26,279 nt of DNA. Origin: JBEKYD01 sp049509915 (GTDB taxonomy: Bacteria > Acidobacteriota > Terriglobia > Bryobacterales > Bryobacteraceae). The number at the start of each line of letters is the position of its first letter. Position 1 is the stretch's first letter. The DNA is taken from assembly GCA_049509915.1 (NCBI GenBank), contig JBEKZL010000071.1:1-26279 (forward strand), in the 5' to 3' direction. The notes under the pieces are model-generated. The model saw nothing but the letters and a program-made list of their open reading frames with translations. It was not told the DNA's origin and made no database searches. A program made the translations under genes and the position numbers. Positions 1 through 8,426 of this stretch are shown here, in pieces.

Positions 1-121
1 TTCCCACGAAAGCCACTTCGCTCGACCCCGCGGTTTCCAGCGGGCCGACGTCCGTCAGCTCCTTTTCGCCGTCGCCCTCGAAGGTGGCGCCCAGCCATTC
101 CGCCAATTCGCGAACCCGCAT
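1..121 (-). CDS. lpxD: UDP-3-O-acylglucosamine N-acyltransferase LpxD, N-terminal fragment (runs off the window)
   Basis: Reading leftward from the ATG at 121, the first 40 codons begin MRVRELAEWLGATFEGDGEK and continue with a VGPLETAGSSEVAFVG segment. This is the typical N-terminal uridine-binding region of LpxD (compare the family pattern of ELAEWLGG, then an EGDGD turn, then PLE.A....L.FL). LpxD adds the second 3-hydroxyacyl chain to UDP-glucosamine in cytoplasmic lipid A synthesis. Only the first ~40 residues are inside the window, so the catalytic left-handed beta-helix cannot be checked. It diverges from lpxA, another enzyme of the same pathway, with only 18 bp between the two start codons. 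No Shine-Dalgarno sequence fits in that gap. The family call rests on pattern recognition of a short N-terminus. Confidence 0.72.
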   Translation of the reverse strand, partial: MRVRELAEWLGATFEGDGEKELTDVGPLETAGSSEVAFVG

Positions 122-125
122 GCTT

Positions 126-132
126 TATGATA
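126..132. promoter_or_regulatory. Symmetric TATGATA, candidate shared -10 element for divergent lpxD and lpxA
   Basis: The 18-bp gap between the divergent start codons contains TATGATA, which reads TATCATA on the other strand, so both strands carry a TATNATA -10-like hexamer. Seven bases downstream of each hexamer would put transcription starts near 138 (plus) and 120 (minus), at or within two bases of each ATG. Both transcripts would then be essentially leaderless, consistent with the absence of a ribosome binding site. No convincing -35 hexamer was seen on either side. Promoter function is inferred. Confidence 0.45.
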
Positions 133-139
133 CAAGTTC

Positions 140-928
140 ATGGCCATCGACCCCTCCGCCGCGCTGGCGCCGACCGCGCGAATTCATCCTGAGGCCATCG
201 TCGGACCCGGCGTCCACATCGGCGAATTCTGCGTGATTGAAAGCGACGTCTCGATCGGCGGCGGCTGCGTGCTGGAACCCTACGTGTACATCAAGCGCTG
301 GACCACGCTCGGGGAGCGAAACGAGATTTCGGCCGGCACCGTGCTCGGCACCGACCCCCTCGACAAGGCCTTTACCGGCCGACGCAGCTATCTCCGCATC
401 GGCAACGGCAACAAGATCCGCGAGCACTACACCGTCTCCCGCGGCACCGAGCCGGAGTCGGTTACCGAAATCGGCGACGAAAACTACATCATGACGTCCG
501 GCCACATCGCCCACAATTGCCGCATCGGCAGCCGCACCGTGATTGCGAGCTGCGCCCTGGTGGCGGGCCAGGTTGAGGTCGAGGACCAGGCGTTTATCTC
601 GGGCGGCGTGGTGGTACACCAGTTTTCGAAGATCGGCCGTCTGGCAATGATCGGCGGCAACACCCGCGTCAATCTGGATGCGCCGCCGTTTTTCCTCTAT
701 GCCGGCCACGACATTCAAGCCAAGGGCCTGAACCTGGTGGGTCTCAAACGCGCCGGCTTTAGGGCGTCTCAGGTGGCGCCGATCAAACAGGCCTACCGCC
801 TCCTCTACCGCTCCGGCCTCAAGCTGGAAGAAGCCCTCGCCCGCATCGAATCGGAGGCACCCACTCCGGAGACCCTCCACCTGGTCGCGTTCATCCGCCG
901 CAGCAGCCGGGGCATCTGCAGGGAGTAA
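140..928 (+). CDS. lpxA: Acyl-[ACP]--UDP-N-acetylglucosamine O-acyltransferase LpxA
   Basis: The 262-residue product has the same length as E. coli LpxA. LpxA transfers a 3-hydroxyacyl chain from acyl carrier protein to UDP-GlcNAc, the first step of lipid A synthesis, as a cytoplasmic trimer. Residues ~10-185 form hexapeptide repeats (patterns such as ARIHPEAIVGPGVHIG) of a left-handed beta-helix. The catalytic segment SGHIAHNC places His122 and His125 at the positions of the E. coli catalytic His125 pair. VHQFSKIGRLAMIGG, the GLNLVGLKRAGF segment and a C-terminal helical region with YRLLYRSG are also family hallmarks. The ATG at 140 aligns with the usual N-terminus, so the lack of a Shine-Dalgarno sequence points to leaderless or weak initiation rather than a wrong start. 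The beta-helix gene begins 45 bp downstream and may be co-transcribed. Confidence 0.96.
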   Translation: MAIDPSAALAPTARIHPEAIVGPGVHIGEFCVIESDVSIGGGCVLEPYVYIKRWTTLGERNEISAGTVLGTDPLDKAFTGRRSYLRIGNGNKIREHYTVSRGTEPESVTEIGDENYIMTSGHIAHNCRIGSRTVIASCALVAGQVEVEDQAFISGGVVVHQFSKIGRLAMIGGNTRVNLDAPPFFLYAGHDIQAKGLNLVGLKRAGFRASQVAPIKQAYRLLYRSGLKLEEALARIESEAPTPETLHLVAFIRRSSRGICRE

Positions 929-973
929 GCTGTTGAAAACTCCGCCCCACAGAACAAGCCCAAGGGGCCGCGC

Positions 974-2275
974 ATGAATCCCCGATGGCTGCTAGCGGCG
1001 ATTGCCGTTTCCCTGGTTGCCGGCCTCATCGACACCTGGCCGCGCGGTCACCTGGTCGAACTGCCTCCCGGAGTGGTCCTGGTTCGCGCGCCCATCGAAG
1101 TCGCCGCCAATACGGAACTGCGCGGCGCCACGGCTGGAACGGTGCTGCGCGCGGCGGATGATTTTCATGGCCGCGCCATCGTCGTGGTGCGCGGATCGGG
1201 CGTATGGCTCCACGGCTTCGGCATCGACGGCAACCGGGCGGCTCTGGAGCGTCCCGCGCCACTGGCGCCGTACGACACTCCCTTCGGCCGCTTCACCGCA
1301 AACAACGGGATCCTGGCGGAGTCGATTGCGGCTTTGCGCATCGAAAATTTGCGGATCGTGAGCGTGGCCGGCTTCGCCATCCTGGTTGCTCACGCAGCCG
1401 ATGTCGCCATCGAAGGCGTGATGGTGCGCTCCAGCGGGGGCCGCAACGCGCTGGGGCGCAACAACGCCACCGGCGGTATCTTACTGGAGGAAGGCTCGAC
1501 CGATTTTCGCGTCAGCGGCTGCGTGCTGAGCGAGATCCTCGGCAACGGCATCTGGACTCACAGCCTTTACCGATCGCCGCGGAACGCGCGTGGTCTGATC
1601 TGGGAAAATCGCTTCGACGAGATCGGCCGCGACGCCATCCAGGTGGGCCACGCCCTCGACATTCGCGTGGAGGCGAACGAGGGTTCGCGCATCGGCTACC
1701 CGGTGGAGGCGGTGGACAAGGAAAACCGCGCCATCCCGGTGGCCATCGATACCGCCGGCAACGTGGAGCGCACCGTCTATAGCGGCAACCGGTACGAAGA
1801 AATCGACGGCAAGTGCATAGACCTTGACGGCTTTCACGATGGCGTTGTTTCCGGCAACTCCTGTTACAACGCCGGCCTCCCGCCCGACTATCCGTTCGGC
1901 AACTACGGCATCGTCATGAACAACAGCAACCCCGACATGCAGTCGCGCAACATTCAGGTCGTCGACAACGTGATCGACGGCCCGCTCTACGGCGGCATTT
2001 TCGTGATAGGCCAGGGCCATCGCGTGGCCGGCAACCAACTGCTGCACCTGAATACGGCGCACTGCGGCTGCGTCTACGATGCCAGCCAGCCCGACATCCT
2101 GGCCGCCGGAATCTATCTCGGCAAAGGCGCCGAACGCCCCGCGCCCTCCGCCCGCGTGGTGGTGGAAGACAATTTCGTCAGCGGCTATCGCATGAAAACC
2201 CATTGCGTGGAAACAGCCCCGTCCATTCCGGACGCCGCCAACACAGTGCGAAACAACCGGTGCGAAGACCGTTGA
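974..2275 (+). CDS. Exported right-handed parallel beta-helix repeat protein
   Basis: The 433-residue product starts with a hydrophobic segment after a short basic end (MNPRWLLAAIAVSLVAG), consistent with a signal peptide or N-terminal anchor. The start has a plausible ribosome site (AAGGGG about 7 bases upstream of the ATG). Residues ~50-420 consist of repeated beta-strand turns of the PbH1 kind, with recurrent Asn/Gly-rich patterns such as NGILAES, GNGIWTH, GRDAIQVGH, GNYGIVMNN and GGIFVIGQGHRVAGN. These are typical of pectate-lyase-like superfamily proteins that bind or cleave polysaccharides. I could not identify a specific lyase or hydrolase active site. Several Cys residues near the C-terminus (HCGCVYD and others) could form disulfides in the periplasm. 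It follows lpxA in the same direction. The substrate is unknown; surface or extracellular polysaccharide is a guess from the fold. Confidence 0.8.
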   Translation: MNPRWLLAAIAVSLVAGLIDTWPRGHLVELPPGVVLVRAPIEVAANTELRGATAGTVLRAADDFHGRAIVVVRGSGVWLHGFGIDGNRAALERPAPLAPYDTPFGRFTANNGILAESIAALRIENLRIVSVAGFAILVAHAADVAIEGVMVRSSGGRNALGRNNATGGILLEEGSTDFRVSGCVLSEILGNGIWTHSLYRSPRNARGLIWENRFDEIGRDAIQVGHALDIRVEANEGSRIGYPVEAVDKENRAIPVAIDTAGNVERTVYSGNRYEEIDGKCIDLDGFHDGVVSGNSCYNAGLPPDYPFGNYGIVMNNSNPDMQSRNIQVVDNVIDGPLYGGIFVIGQGHRVAGNQLLHLNTAHCGCVYDASQPDILAAGIYLGKGAERPAPSARVVVEDNFVSGYRMKTHCVETAPSIPDAANTVRNNRCEDR

Positions 2276-2301
2276 CCGAGCCATGGCGCAGGCTGTCCAG
2301 C

Positions 2302-2378
2302 CAGGCTGTCAAGCCTGCCGAGTCTCGATTCCGAACTCTCCCGAGGCCGGACATTCGGTCCGCAGGTTGAGAACCTGC
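2302..2378. terminator. Inverted repeats between convergent genes, possible bidirectional terminator
   Basis: The 170-bp gap between the convergent beta-helix and esterase genes holds three short hairpins: CAGGCT/AGCCTG with a 4-base loop at 2302-2317, CGGAC/GTCCG at 2348-2362, and GCAGGTT/AACCTGC with a 3-base loop at 2362-2378. None has a clear U-run, so intrinsic termination is unproven. The first and third share the theme CAGGnT...AnCCTG and could be copies of a dispersed palindromic repeat. Confidence 0.35.
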
Positions 2379-2445
2379 CCCGCAAAATCCGGGTGCCGAT
2401 CTGAAGCGCGCCGATTCATCTTTGAATTCGCAATGTCTCCTCCCG

Positions 2446-4074
2446 TCACAAGAGCCCGCCGGACGGGCGGTCGCGCACCATCAGGCGTTCGTCCTTGTCC
2501 GGGTCGTTTGCTACTTCGCTCTTGGGACCATCGAAAATCATGGTGGCGCGCTGAGCCAGGGTGTAAGCGGGCCAAGCCAGCCCTTTCCGGCCGGGATTGC
2601 CAGTCCGGGCGAACGCAGCCCAGGCGCCGCTGAGTTGCCGCGAAAGCTGTTCGGATTCCGGAAACTTTACCAGGCGCATGGTGAGGGGAAGATCGGAGGT
2701 GTGGAACGACTTGATCTTCATGTTCCCTTGGCCCAGCGGTGTGTTCCATTGGCAGTACCACATGAAGACGTTGGCTTTGCCTTGCTCCGCCTTCCGTTCG
2801 GCCTGCAGGGTTGCGTTGCGGCGCGCGCCGCGATCGGTCGAGATTCGGAAGTACAGGTCCGTGGGACTATCGGTGGGATGATCGCGGCGATAGAGCGCCG
2901 CCAAGGAATCGAGATCGCGTTCCGCGAGGCCGGCTTTGAGGAGACGGGCGCGCAAGGCGGCATCGTCCAGAGCAAATAGCGCTTCGTCCTGGAGTGAGAA
3001 AAAGGTGGATTCGTCTTTATCGTTTCCGATAAGCATGGGAACGGTAGCCGACGCCTCAGGCGCTTTAGGATCCCAGGTCTGCTCCGGAATCGAATGCCCA
3101 TCCACTAACATCCCGCCGCTGAGACCGCTCTCTCCCACCGTCGTTGCGAACAGCTTGTCGGCCGGGATCTTCTGCAATTCGTCCACCTGGTTTTCGTTGA
3201 GGCCCAGCCTGGCGAGCAACTTCCGGGCCGCCTCGGTCGCGGCTTCAGGCGTGCCCACGCGCAATTGCGATCCACTCTGCACCGAAGCTCTGTGAAAGAG
3301 CCCTTTGGCCGCGGGCATTGCCATGAGCGCGCTGACCTTTGCGCCGCCGCCCGATTCTCCGAAGATCATGACCTTGGCCGGGTCGCCTCCGAATTGCGCG
3401 ATGTTATCGCGGACCCACTCAAGCGCGGCGATCAGGTCCAGTTGCCCGACGTTGCCAGGGGCATACTTCTGGCTCAGACCGCCGAGGTAGGTGTACCCAA
3501 AAACGTTCAGGCGGTGATTTACTCCAACCAACACCACGTCCTGCTCGCGCGGCAAGCCATCGCCGTATAGTGTCAGCAGGCTCGATCCGCTAGTCAGGCC
3601 GCCACCGTGGATGTAGACCATTACCGGGCGCTTACCGCGCAATCCGGGAGTGAGGACGTTGAGGACCAGGCAGTTTTCGCTATCGACCTGCTTCGAGAGT
3701 TCCACCCGGTCAGACCGGCCGCCGCCGAAATACTCGCCGATGGTTGGATTGAGGAAGATGTTCCCGGCTCCCTGCACGCAGCGCGGACCCGTGACGGTAG
3801 CATCGCGGATACCGGCCCACCTGGCCGGTTTGGAAGGCGGCATAAAGCGGCCCGCTCCTTCGGTGGGCCCGCCATAGGGGATCCCGCGAAAGATCTGGAC
3901 TCCCCGGACGGAAGCGCCGCGAACACGGCCGCAGGCCGTTTCGGCCACCGGCGACGACTCGGCGCCGAGGGGCATCGCGCTGCCTGCGAATAGCACGCCG
4001 AGACCGACGGAGGGTAAGACTGCCCGCCGCGTGATGCCATGTTGCACTGCGAGTGGAATCTGGTAGGTTCTCAT
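2446..4074 (-). CDS. Exported type-B carboxylesterase (para-nitrobenzyl-esterase-like)
   Basis: The 542-residue product (counted from the ATG at 4074) hydrolyses carboxylic esters with an alpha/beta-hydrolase Ser-Glu-His triad. Visible elements are the oxyanion-hole HGGG at ~156-159, the nucleophile elbow FGESGGG with Ser at ~241, the acid in NDKDEST (Glu ~355) and the catalytic His in KSFHTSDLP (~458). The N-terminus has ITRRAVLPSVGLGVLFAGS, a twin-arginine-like signal followed by a hydrophobic stretch, so export is likely. A TTG codon at 4086 would add four residues; the ATG is preferred, although neither has a well-spaced Shine-Dalgarno sequence. It is the last gene of the minus-strand operon, 48 bp after the rhamnosidase stop. 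The context suggests removal of acyl groups from glycoside substrates, but the natural ester is unknown. Confidence 0.9.
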   Translation of the reverse strand: MRTYQIPLAVQHGITRRAVLPSVGLGVLFAGSAMPLGAESSPVAETACGRVRGASVRGVQIFRGIPYGGPTEGAGRFMPPSKPARWAGIRDATVTGPRCVQGAGNIFLNPTIGEYFGGGRSDRVELSKQVDSENCLVLNVLTPGLRGKRPVMVYIHGGGLTSGSSLLTLYGDGLPREQDVVLVGVNHRLNVFGYTYLGGLSQKYAPGNVGQLDLIAALEWVRDNIAQFGGDPAKVMIFGESGGGAKVSALMAMPAAKGLFHRASVQSGSQLRVGTPEAATEAARKLLARLGLNENQVDELQKIPADKLFATTVGESGLSGGMLVDGHSIPEQTWDPKAPEASATVPMLIGNDKDESTFFSLQDEALFALDDAALRARLLKAGLAERDLDSLAALYRRDHPTDSPTDLYFRISTDRGARRNATLQAERKAEQGKANVFMWYCQWNTPLGQGNMKIKSFHTSDLPLTMRLVKFPESEQLSRQLSGAWAAFARTGNPGRKGLAWPAYTLAQRATMIFDGPKSEVANDPDKDERLMVRDRPSGGLL

Positions 4075-4122
4075 AGATACAAACAACTTCTGTTCTGTCG
4101 GTCAAACACTTTGTAGTGCACG

Positions 4123-7100
4123 TCATTTCACGAGGAACTCGTACGAGCCGGAACCTATCTCGGCTACGTAGTCGCCAGACTCCTTGCGTACACGTACGGG
4201 TTTGCCGCTCTCCGTCACCGTCGAATTCGCCGCCGCAGGCAAGTAGACTCTGGCGCTGGTGTTCGCCGGGATAGTGACTCTTATGCTAAACGGCCCTGAT
4301 GGCGTGCCGTTCCAGTCGCTGATGATTTTGCCGTATATCGAGTCGAACTCGCCGCGCGCCTGGGTGACACGGATATCCGGCCGGGGGTGGATAACGATCT
4401 GTTTGAATCCGGGCGCGGCTGGTTCGATGCCCGCCGCGTACCGGTAGATCCAACCCACTACCGAACCGAAAGCGAAATGGTTGAAGGAGTTCATCGCCGG
4501 GTCGCCTTCATCGCTGTTCCAGCGCTCCCACCAGGTGGTTGCTCCCTTTGAGAGCATATAGCCCCAGGAGGGATAAGTCTCGTTCAACAAGAGCCGGTAA
4601 GCCACATCCGCACGCCCGTTCTCAGTCAGCACGGGCAGAAGCGGAGGCGTTCCCAGGAAGCCGGTGGTCAGATGCCAGTCGTGCGCCTCGATATCCGCCG
4701 CCAGGTTGTCCACGGCTGTCTTCTTGATCGATTCCGGAACCATGTCCATGTAAAGGGCCAAGGCATAGGAAGTCTGGCTGCCGCTGCCGATAACCCCGTC
4801 GCTCGCAATGTACTCTTTCTGGAAGGCCGCGCGAATCTTCTCGAACAAATCGGCATAGCGCTTCGCATCTGCCTCCCGGGCGACGGCCCGCGCCATTTGC
4901 GACATGCGGCCGGCGCTGTAGGCCCAGTACGCGGTCGCCGCCAGGTCCTGAGGAGTCTTGCTATTCACCGGCAGCCAGTCGCCCAGATTCTGGGCGACCC
5001 GGTTCTTCCAAAGGTAGTTGGGGTTGCCTGCTTCGACATAGGCCATGTGCTTTTCCATGGCCTCCCAGTTTTCAGCAATGATCCCCGTATCGCCGTATTG
5101 CAGCCAGGCGGTCCAGGGCACGATCACCCCGGCGTCGGCCCAGCCCGGCGTCCCCGGGCCTTCCCAGCCGCCGCCGATTCTCGGCGAGGTATTCGTGAAA
5201 GCGCCTTCGGGAGTTTGCGCATCTCTCACGTCGCGCATCCACTTGCGCCCAAATGCGGCAATGTCCGCGTTATACGATCCGGTTCGCCAGAACAACTGGG
5301 CGTCACCCATCCAACCCTGGCGTTCGTCGCGCTGCGGGCAGTCGGTAGGGATGCTGATCATGTTGCTGCGCTGCCCCCAGATGCCCGTGCGATACATGCG
5401 ATTGACTAAGTCGTTGGAGGTCGAAAGCGTTCCAGTCAGTCGGCCCGCCGAGCTGATAGCCTCGCCCGTTATCGCATCGGGAGTCAGTTCCCCGGGAAAC
5501 CCGGTGACCTCGATATAACGGAAGCCGTGATAGGTGAAGTGAGGTGTAAAGGTTTCCTCGCCGCCACCGCCACGCAGGATATAAATGTCGGTCGCGTTAG
5601 CGTTGCGGAGATTCTCTGTGTAGATGTTGCCGTCCTTGCCCAGGATTTCGGCGAAGTGCATGCGGATGACACTACCCGCAGGGCCGGTCACCTTTAACTG
5701 CGCCCAGCCGGCCATATTCTGACCCAGGTCGACCAGCCAGGCTCCGTTCGGCGCTTTGGTGATTTGTTGCGGTTTTACAGCCTCGACGACGCGAACCGGG
5801 ACCGCGGCCTCGCCCGAAAGTGCGGAGGCTGGCGGATCGGACACAGTCGCGGCTTCCCAATCGGTATCGGCGAACCTTGGGCTATCCCATCCGCGCTTTT
5901 CGAGCCGGGCGTCATACACTTCGCCGGCGTAGATTTCGGAGTGAAGGATGGGGGACGGAGCGGTCTTCCAGGAACCGTCCGTGACGACGTCCTCGCTGGT
6001 GCCATCGGCGTACACAATCCGCAAGCGCGCCAACAGGCGGGTGGGCGGCGGAAGGAAGTTGAAGCGCACGCCGATCCAACTGTAGCCGCTTCCGAACCAG
6101 CCATCGCCGAGGATCGCGGCCACCACGTTATCGCCTCGCATGATGCGATCGGTAACATCGTACGTCTGGTAGGTGACACGCTTGCGGTAATCGGCCGCTC
6201 CCGGCGTCAGGACATCTTCTCCCACGCGCTGCCCGTTGAGAAACATGCGGTAGGCACCGAGCGAAGTTACGTACAGGCGCGCGGTTCGCAGTCTCCTGGC
6301 GGTCCGGAACGGCTTGCGGAACAATGCGGCCGGGCCGGGCAGTGTGCCGGGATCAGGCGCCATCGTCTTATCGGTAAGTCCGGCATAGGGGTTGGCGGGC
6401 TGCCAGGAAGAGGAGTCATCCAGCTGCACCTGCCACACCGGGCCGGTCGGAATGCGCGTGATGGGACCGGCTGCGCTGGTAACTTTCAACAAGCCCGCCA
6501 GACCGGCGGGGCCGGTGGCTTTTTCGCGTCCGCCACTGGGCATACCTCCACTCGAGGAGCGCGCATCCGCCGTCGTTACGAGCACCTCTACCGTGTTGTG
6601 GCCTGGCCGCACCAGGTCGGTGATGTCTTCCCGGTCGAATTCCCGAAACCGACCGTCCTTCCAGCCCGCCGCGCGGCCGTTCACCTTGGCTTCAAAGTGG
6701 GCTCGAGAGACGAGGTACAGGGCGGCATCGCGGGGCATTTCCTGCAGGTCGAATTCCGCCCGAAACAGGGCTTTGGTCCCGCCCGGCACGGCGGTGCCAT
6801 CCTGTCCCGGCGCCCAGACCCACCGGATGCCGGCGCGGTCGGCCGCCTCTTCGGAGTCCTGGCGGCTGATCCACTTCGCGCCGGCCCAGCCGGCCTCGGC
6901 CAGCAGCCCCATTTCCCACCACGCGGGCGCGGCCGCCTGGCTAATTTTGCCGGCAGCGTCCCAAACGCGCACGGTCCAGTAATAGCGGTTGCCGGATTCC
7001 AGTTTCGGGCCGGCATAGGCAATGCTGACCGAGTCGGCGGACTCCCGCCGGCCGCTGTCCCACACGTCGGCCTTACCGGCGCGGAGCCGCCTGGTGCTGG

Positions 7101-7296
7101 TGGCCACCAGGATCTGGTAGGCCGACTGATTCCAGTTGCGCCGGGTGCTGTCGCTCTGCCAGGACAGGCGCGGAGTGGCCGAATCAATCCCTAACGGACT
7201 GACAAGGTATTCGCAGGTGAGGCGGACTGGAGCGGCGTGCAACCAGAACGTCAGCGCGGAGAAGACCCAGATCGTTCGCATAGACATCCTGTTCAT
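4123..7296 (-). CDS. Exported GH78 alpha-L-rhamnosidase
   Basis: The 1057-residue product belongs to glycoside hydrolase family 78, which releases terminal alpha-L-rhamnose by inversion. An N-terminal hydrophobic segment (RTIWVFSALTFWLHAAP) suggests secretion. The order is the usual one: an Ig-like domain (~25-130), beta-sandwich domains (~180-500, with KPFRTARRLRTARLYVTSLG and the LNGQRVGEDVLTPG turn), a short linker strand, the catalytic (alpha/alpha)6 barrel (~620-960) and a C-terminal beta-domain. The catalytic motif PTDCPQRDERQGWMGDAQ lies at 650-667. Asp652, Glu658 and Asp665 match the acidic cluster known in family members such as BsRhaB. Its ATG overlaps the stop of the upstream hydrolase by four bases (ATGA), with GAGG just upstream, indicating coupled translation. 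The length and motifs look intact. Confidence 0.94.
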   Translation of the reverse strand: MNRMSMRTIWVFSALTFWLHAAPVRLTCEYLVSPLGIDSATPRLSWQSDSTRRNWNQSAYQILVATSTRRLRAGKADVWDSGRRESADSVSIAYAGPKLESGNRYYWTVRVWDAAGKISQAAAPAWWEMGLLAEAGWAGAKWISRQDSEEAADRAGIRWVWAPGQDGTAVPGGTKALFRAEFDLQEMPRDAALYLVSRAHFEAKVNGRAAGWKDGRFREFDREDITDLVRPGHNTVEVLVTTADARSSSGGMPSGGREKATGPAGLAGLLKVTSAAGPITRIPTGPVWQVQLDDSSSWQPANPYAGLTDKTMAPDPGTLPGPAALFRKPFRTARRLRTARLYVTSLGAYRMFLNGQRVGEDVLTPGAADYRKRVTYQTYDVTDRIMRGDNVVAAILGDGWFGSGYSWIGVRFNFLPPPTRLLARLRIVYADGTSEDVVTDGSWKTAPSPILHSEIYAGEVYDARLEKRGWDSPRFADTDWEAATVSDPPASALSGEAAVPVRVVEAVKPQQITKAPNGAWLVDLGQNMAGWAQLKVTGPAGSVIRMHFAEILGKDGNIYTENLRNANATDIYILRGGGGEETFTPHFTYHGFRYIEVTGFPGELTPDAITGEAISSAGRLTGTLSTSNDLVNRMYRTGIWGQRSNMISIPTDCPQRDERQGWMGDAQLFWRTGSYNADIAAFGRKWMRDVRDAQTPEGAFTNTSPRIGGGWEGPGTPGWADAGVIVPWTAWLQYGDTGIIAENWEAMEKHMAYVEAGNPNYLWKNRVAQNLGDWLPVNSKTPQDLAATAYWAYSAGRMSQMARAVAREADAKRYADLFEKIRAAFQKEYIASDGVIGSGSQTSYALALYMDMVPESIKKTAVDNLAADIEAHDWHLTTGFLGTPPLLPVLTENGRADVAYRLLLNETYPSWGYMLSKGATTWWERWNSDEGDPAMNSFNHFAFGSVVGWIYRYAAGIEPAAPGFKQIVIHPRPDIRVTQARGEFDSIYGKIISDWNGTPSGPFSIRVTIPANTSARVYLPAAANSTVTESGKPVRVRKESGDYVAEIGSGSYEFLVK

Positions 7297-8426
7297 TTCG
7301 CCTCAGGCACATTCTTAATCTTGATGGTCCACTTGGGATCCTGGCAGAGCCCGCAGGACGCGCCGACAAACATCTCGCTGGCTGACCGATCGCCCTTCAG
7401 GTGCCAGTCCAGCCAGGCATTCACCGCGACCGCGTAGGCGCCGCCATTGGGCTGCCGGTACGTGGCCGGATAGTGACCGACATCCTGGTAGGCGAGCAGG
7501 GCGGTGACCTTCTGGACTGCCTCGTAACCCGCTACCGCACCCTTGAAGGCCAAGTCGGAGTAGCCGCCCGGAATGAATGCCACCGGACCATGGAAAGTGA
7601 CTGGCTGGGTCCCCGCGGCTCCCGAGGGCAATGTCTGCGGTATGGCCGGAGCGTAGGGAGCGTAGCGCCGCGACATCTTGTCCAATGCCGAGAACATGTC
7701 GTTCACGGCGGTCGCGGCGTTGGCATTGCCGTATTCGCCCGGGGCAAGGTTGGCGCCGCCCCGCGCGGGAGCCGGAGTGGCCGCAGCCCCACCCTCGGCC
7801 GGCCCGGGGCGCGCACCGCCCATCGGGCCGCCGCCGTTCAATAGCACGGTCGTGGCGACGCGGGGATCGCTGGAAACCTGCGAAGCCTGGCCCGTGCCGC
7901 AGGATTGCCCCATAACGGCGACCTTCCCGGTATCGATCTTCAGGTAGTATTCGCTGCCCTCGCGGCTGTTCTCCCTCGCGATCCAATCGACGCCATCGAG
8001 CAACTGCGAGGCTTGCGTCATGCCCGTGCGGCCTTCGGATCCCGCGACCACCGCATCGCCCGCCGGACCGATCGCCACCACTACATACCCGTGGGAGGCG
8101 ATATCGGAAAGCAAGTTCCGAAACTCTCCGGAGCTATTCCGGCAGCCGCCATTGCCGAAGGCGACGATCGGCAGGAGCAGTTTGCCGCCGAACGGCTTGA
8201 GATCGCGCGGCCGGTAGATGGCATGCGTTGGCAGCAAGGGATCGCCCGCGAGAATTGCTTTGTATTTTCCGGTCCCGCCGTCCCCAACTTGCACGGCGAT
8301 TCTTTCTACACGGCCACTATCCGAGCCGATGCTGAAGCTCACGGTTCCGGTGAGTTCGGGCGGCTGCTGTTGGGCTGCCAGCGAGCCGGCGAGCAGCGCA
8401 CAAACGAATACGTTACAGGTCTTCAT
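7293..8426 (-). CDS. Exported alpha/beta-hydrolase with a Gly/Ala/Pro-rich insertion
   Basis: The 377-residue product starts at the ATG at 8426, directly after a strong ribosome site (GAGGAGAAGG). The reading frame stays open further upstream, but that part has no export signal or homology. A signal peptide (MKTCNVFVCALLAGSLAAQQ) is clear. The fold is a serine alpha/beta-hydrolase: the strand LLLPIVAFGNGGC, then the nucleophile elbow VMGQSCG with Ser175, and a late His in YQDVGHYP (His318). This resembles chlorophyllase/cutinase/PET-hydrolase-like relatives, but I cannot name a substrate. Residues ~199-236 form a Gly/Ala/Pro-rich low-complexity stretch just after the elbow region, unusual inside this fold. 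The C-terminus carries two close cysteines (ASCGLCQD). It heads the operon with a rhamnosidase and an esterase. Confidence 0.8.
   Translation of the reverse strand: MKTCNVFVCALLAGSLAAQQQPPELTGTVSFSIGSDSGRVERIAVQVGDGGTGKYKAILAGDPLLPTHAIYRPRDLKPFGGKLLLPIVAFGNGGCRNSSGEFRNLLSDIASHGYVVVAIGPAGDAVVAGSEGRTGMTQASQLLDGVDWIARENSREGSEYYLKIDTGKVAVMGQSCGTGQASQVSSDPRVATTVLLNGGGPMGGARPGPAEGGAAATPAPARGGANLAPGEYGNANAATAVNDMFSALDKMSRRYAPYAPAIPQTLPSGAAGTQPVTFHGPVAFIPGGYSDLAFKGAVAGYEAVQKVTALLAYQDVGHYPATYRQPNGGAYAVAVNAWLDWHLKGDRSASEMFVGASCGLCQDPKWTIKIKNVPEAK

Noticed and set aside
5764..7194. Long open frame antisense to the rhamnosidase (476 codons, plus strand)
   Set aside because: The opposite strand encodes a complete GH78 enzyme with intact motifs. 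The antisense frame is a by-product of high GC codon use and has no recognisable domain.
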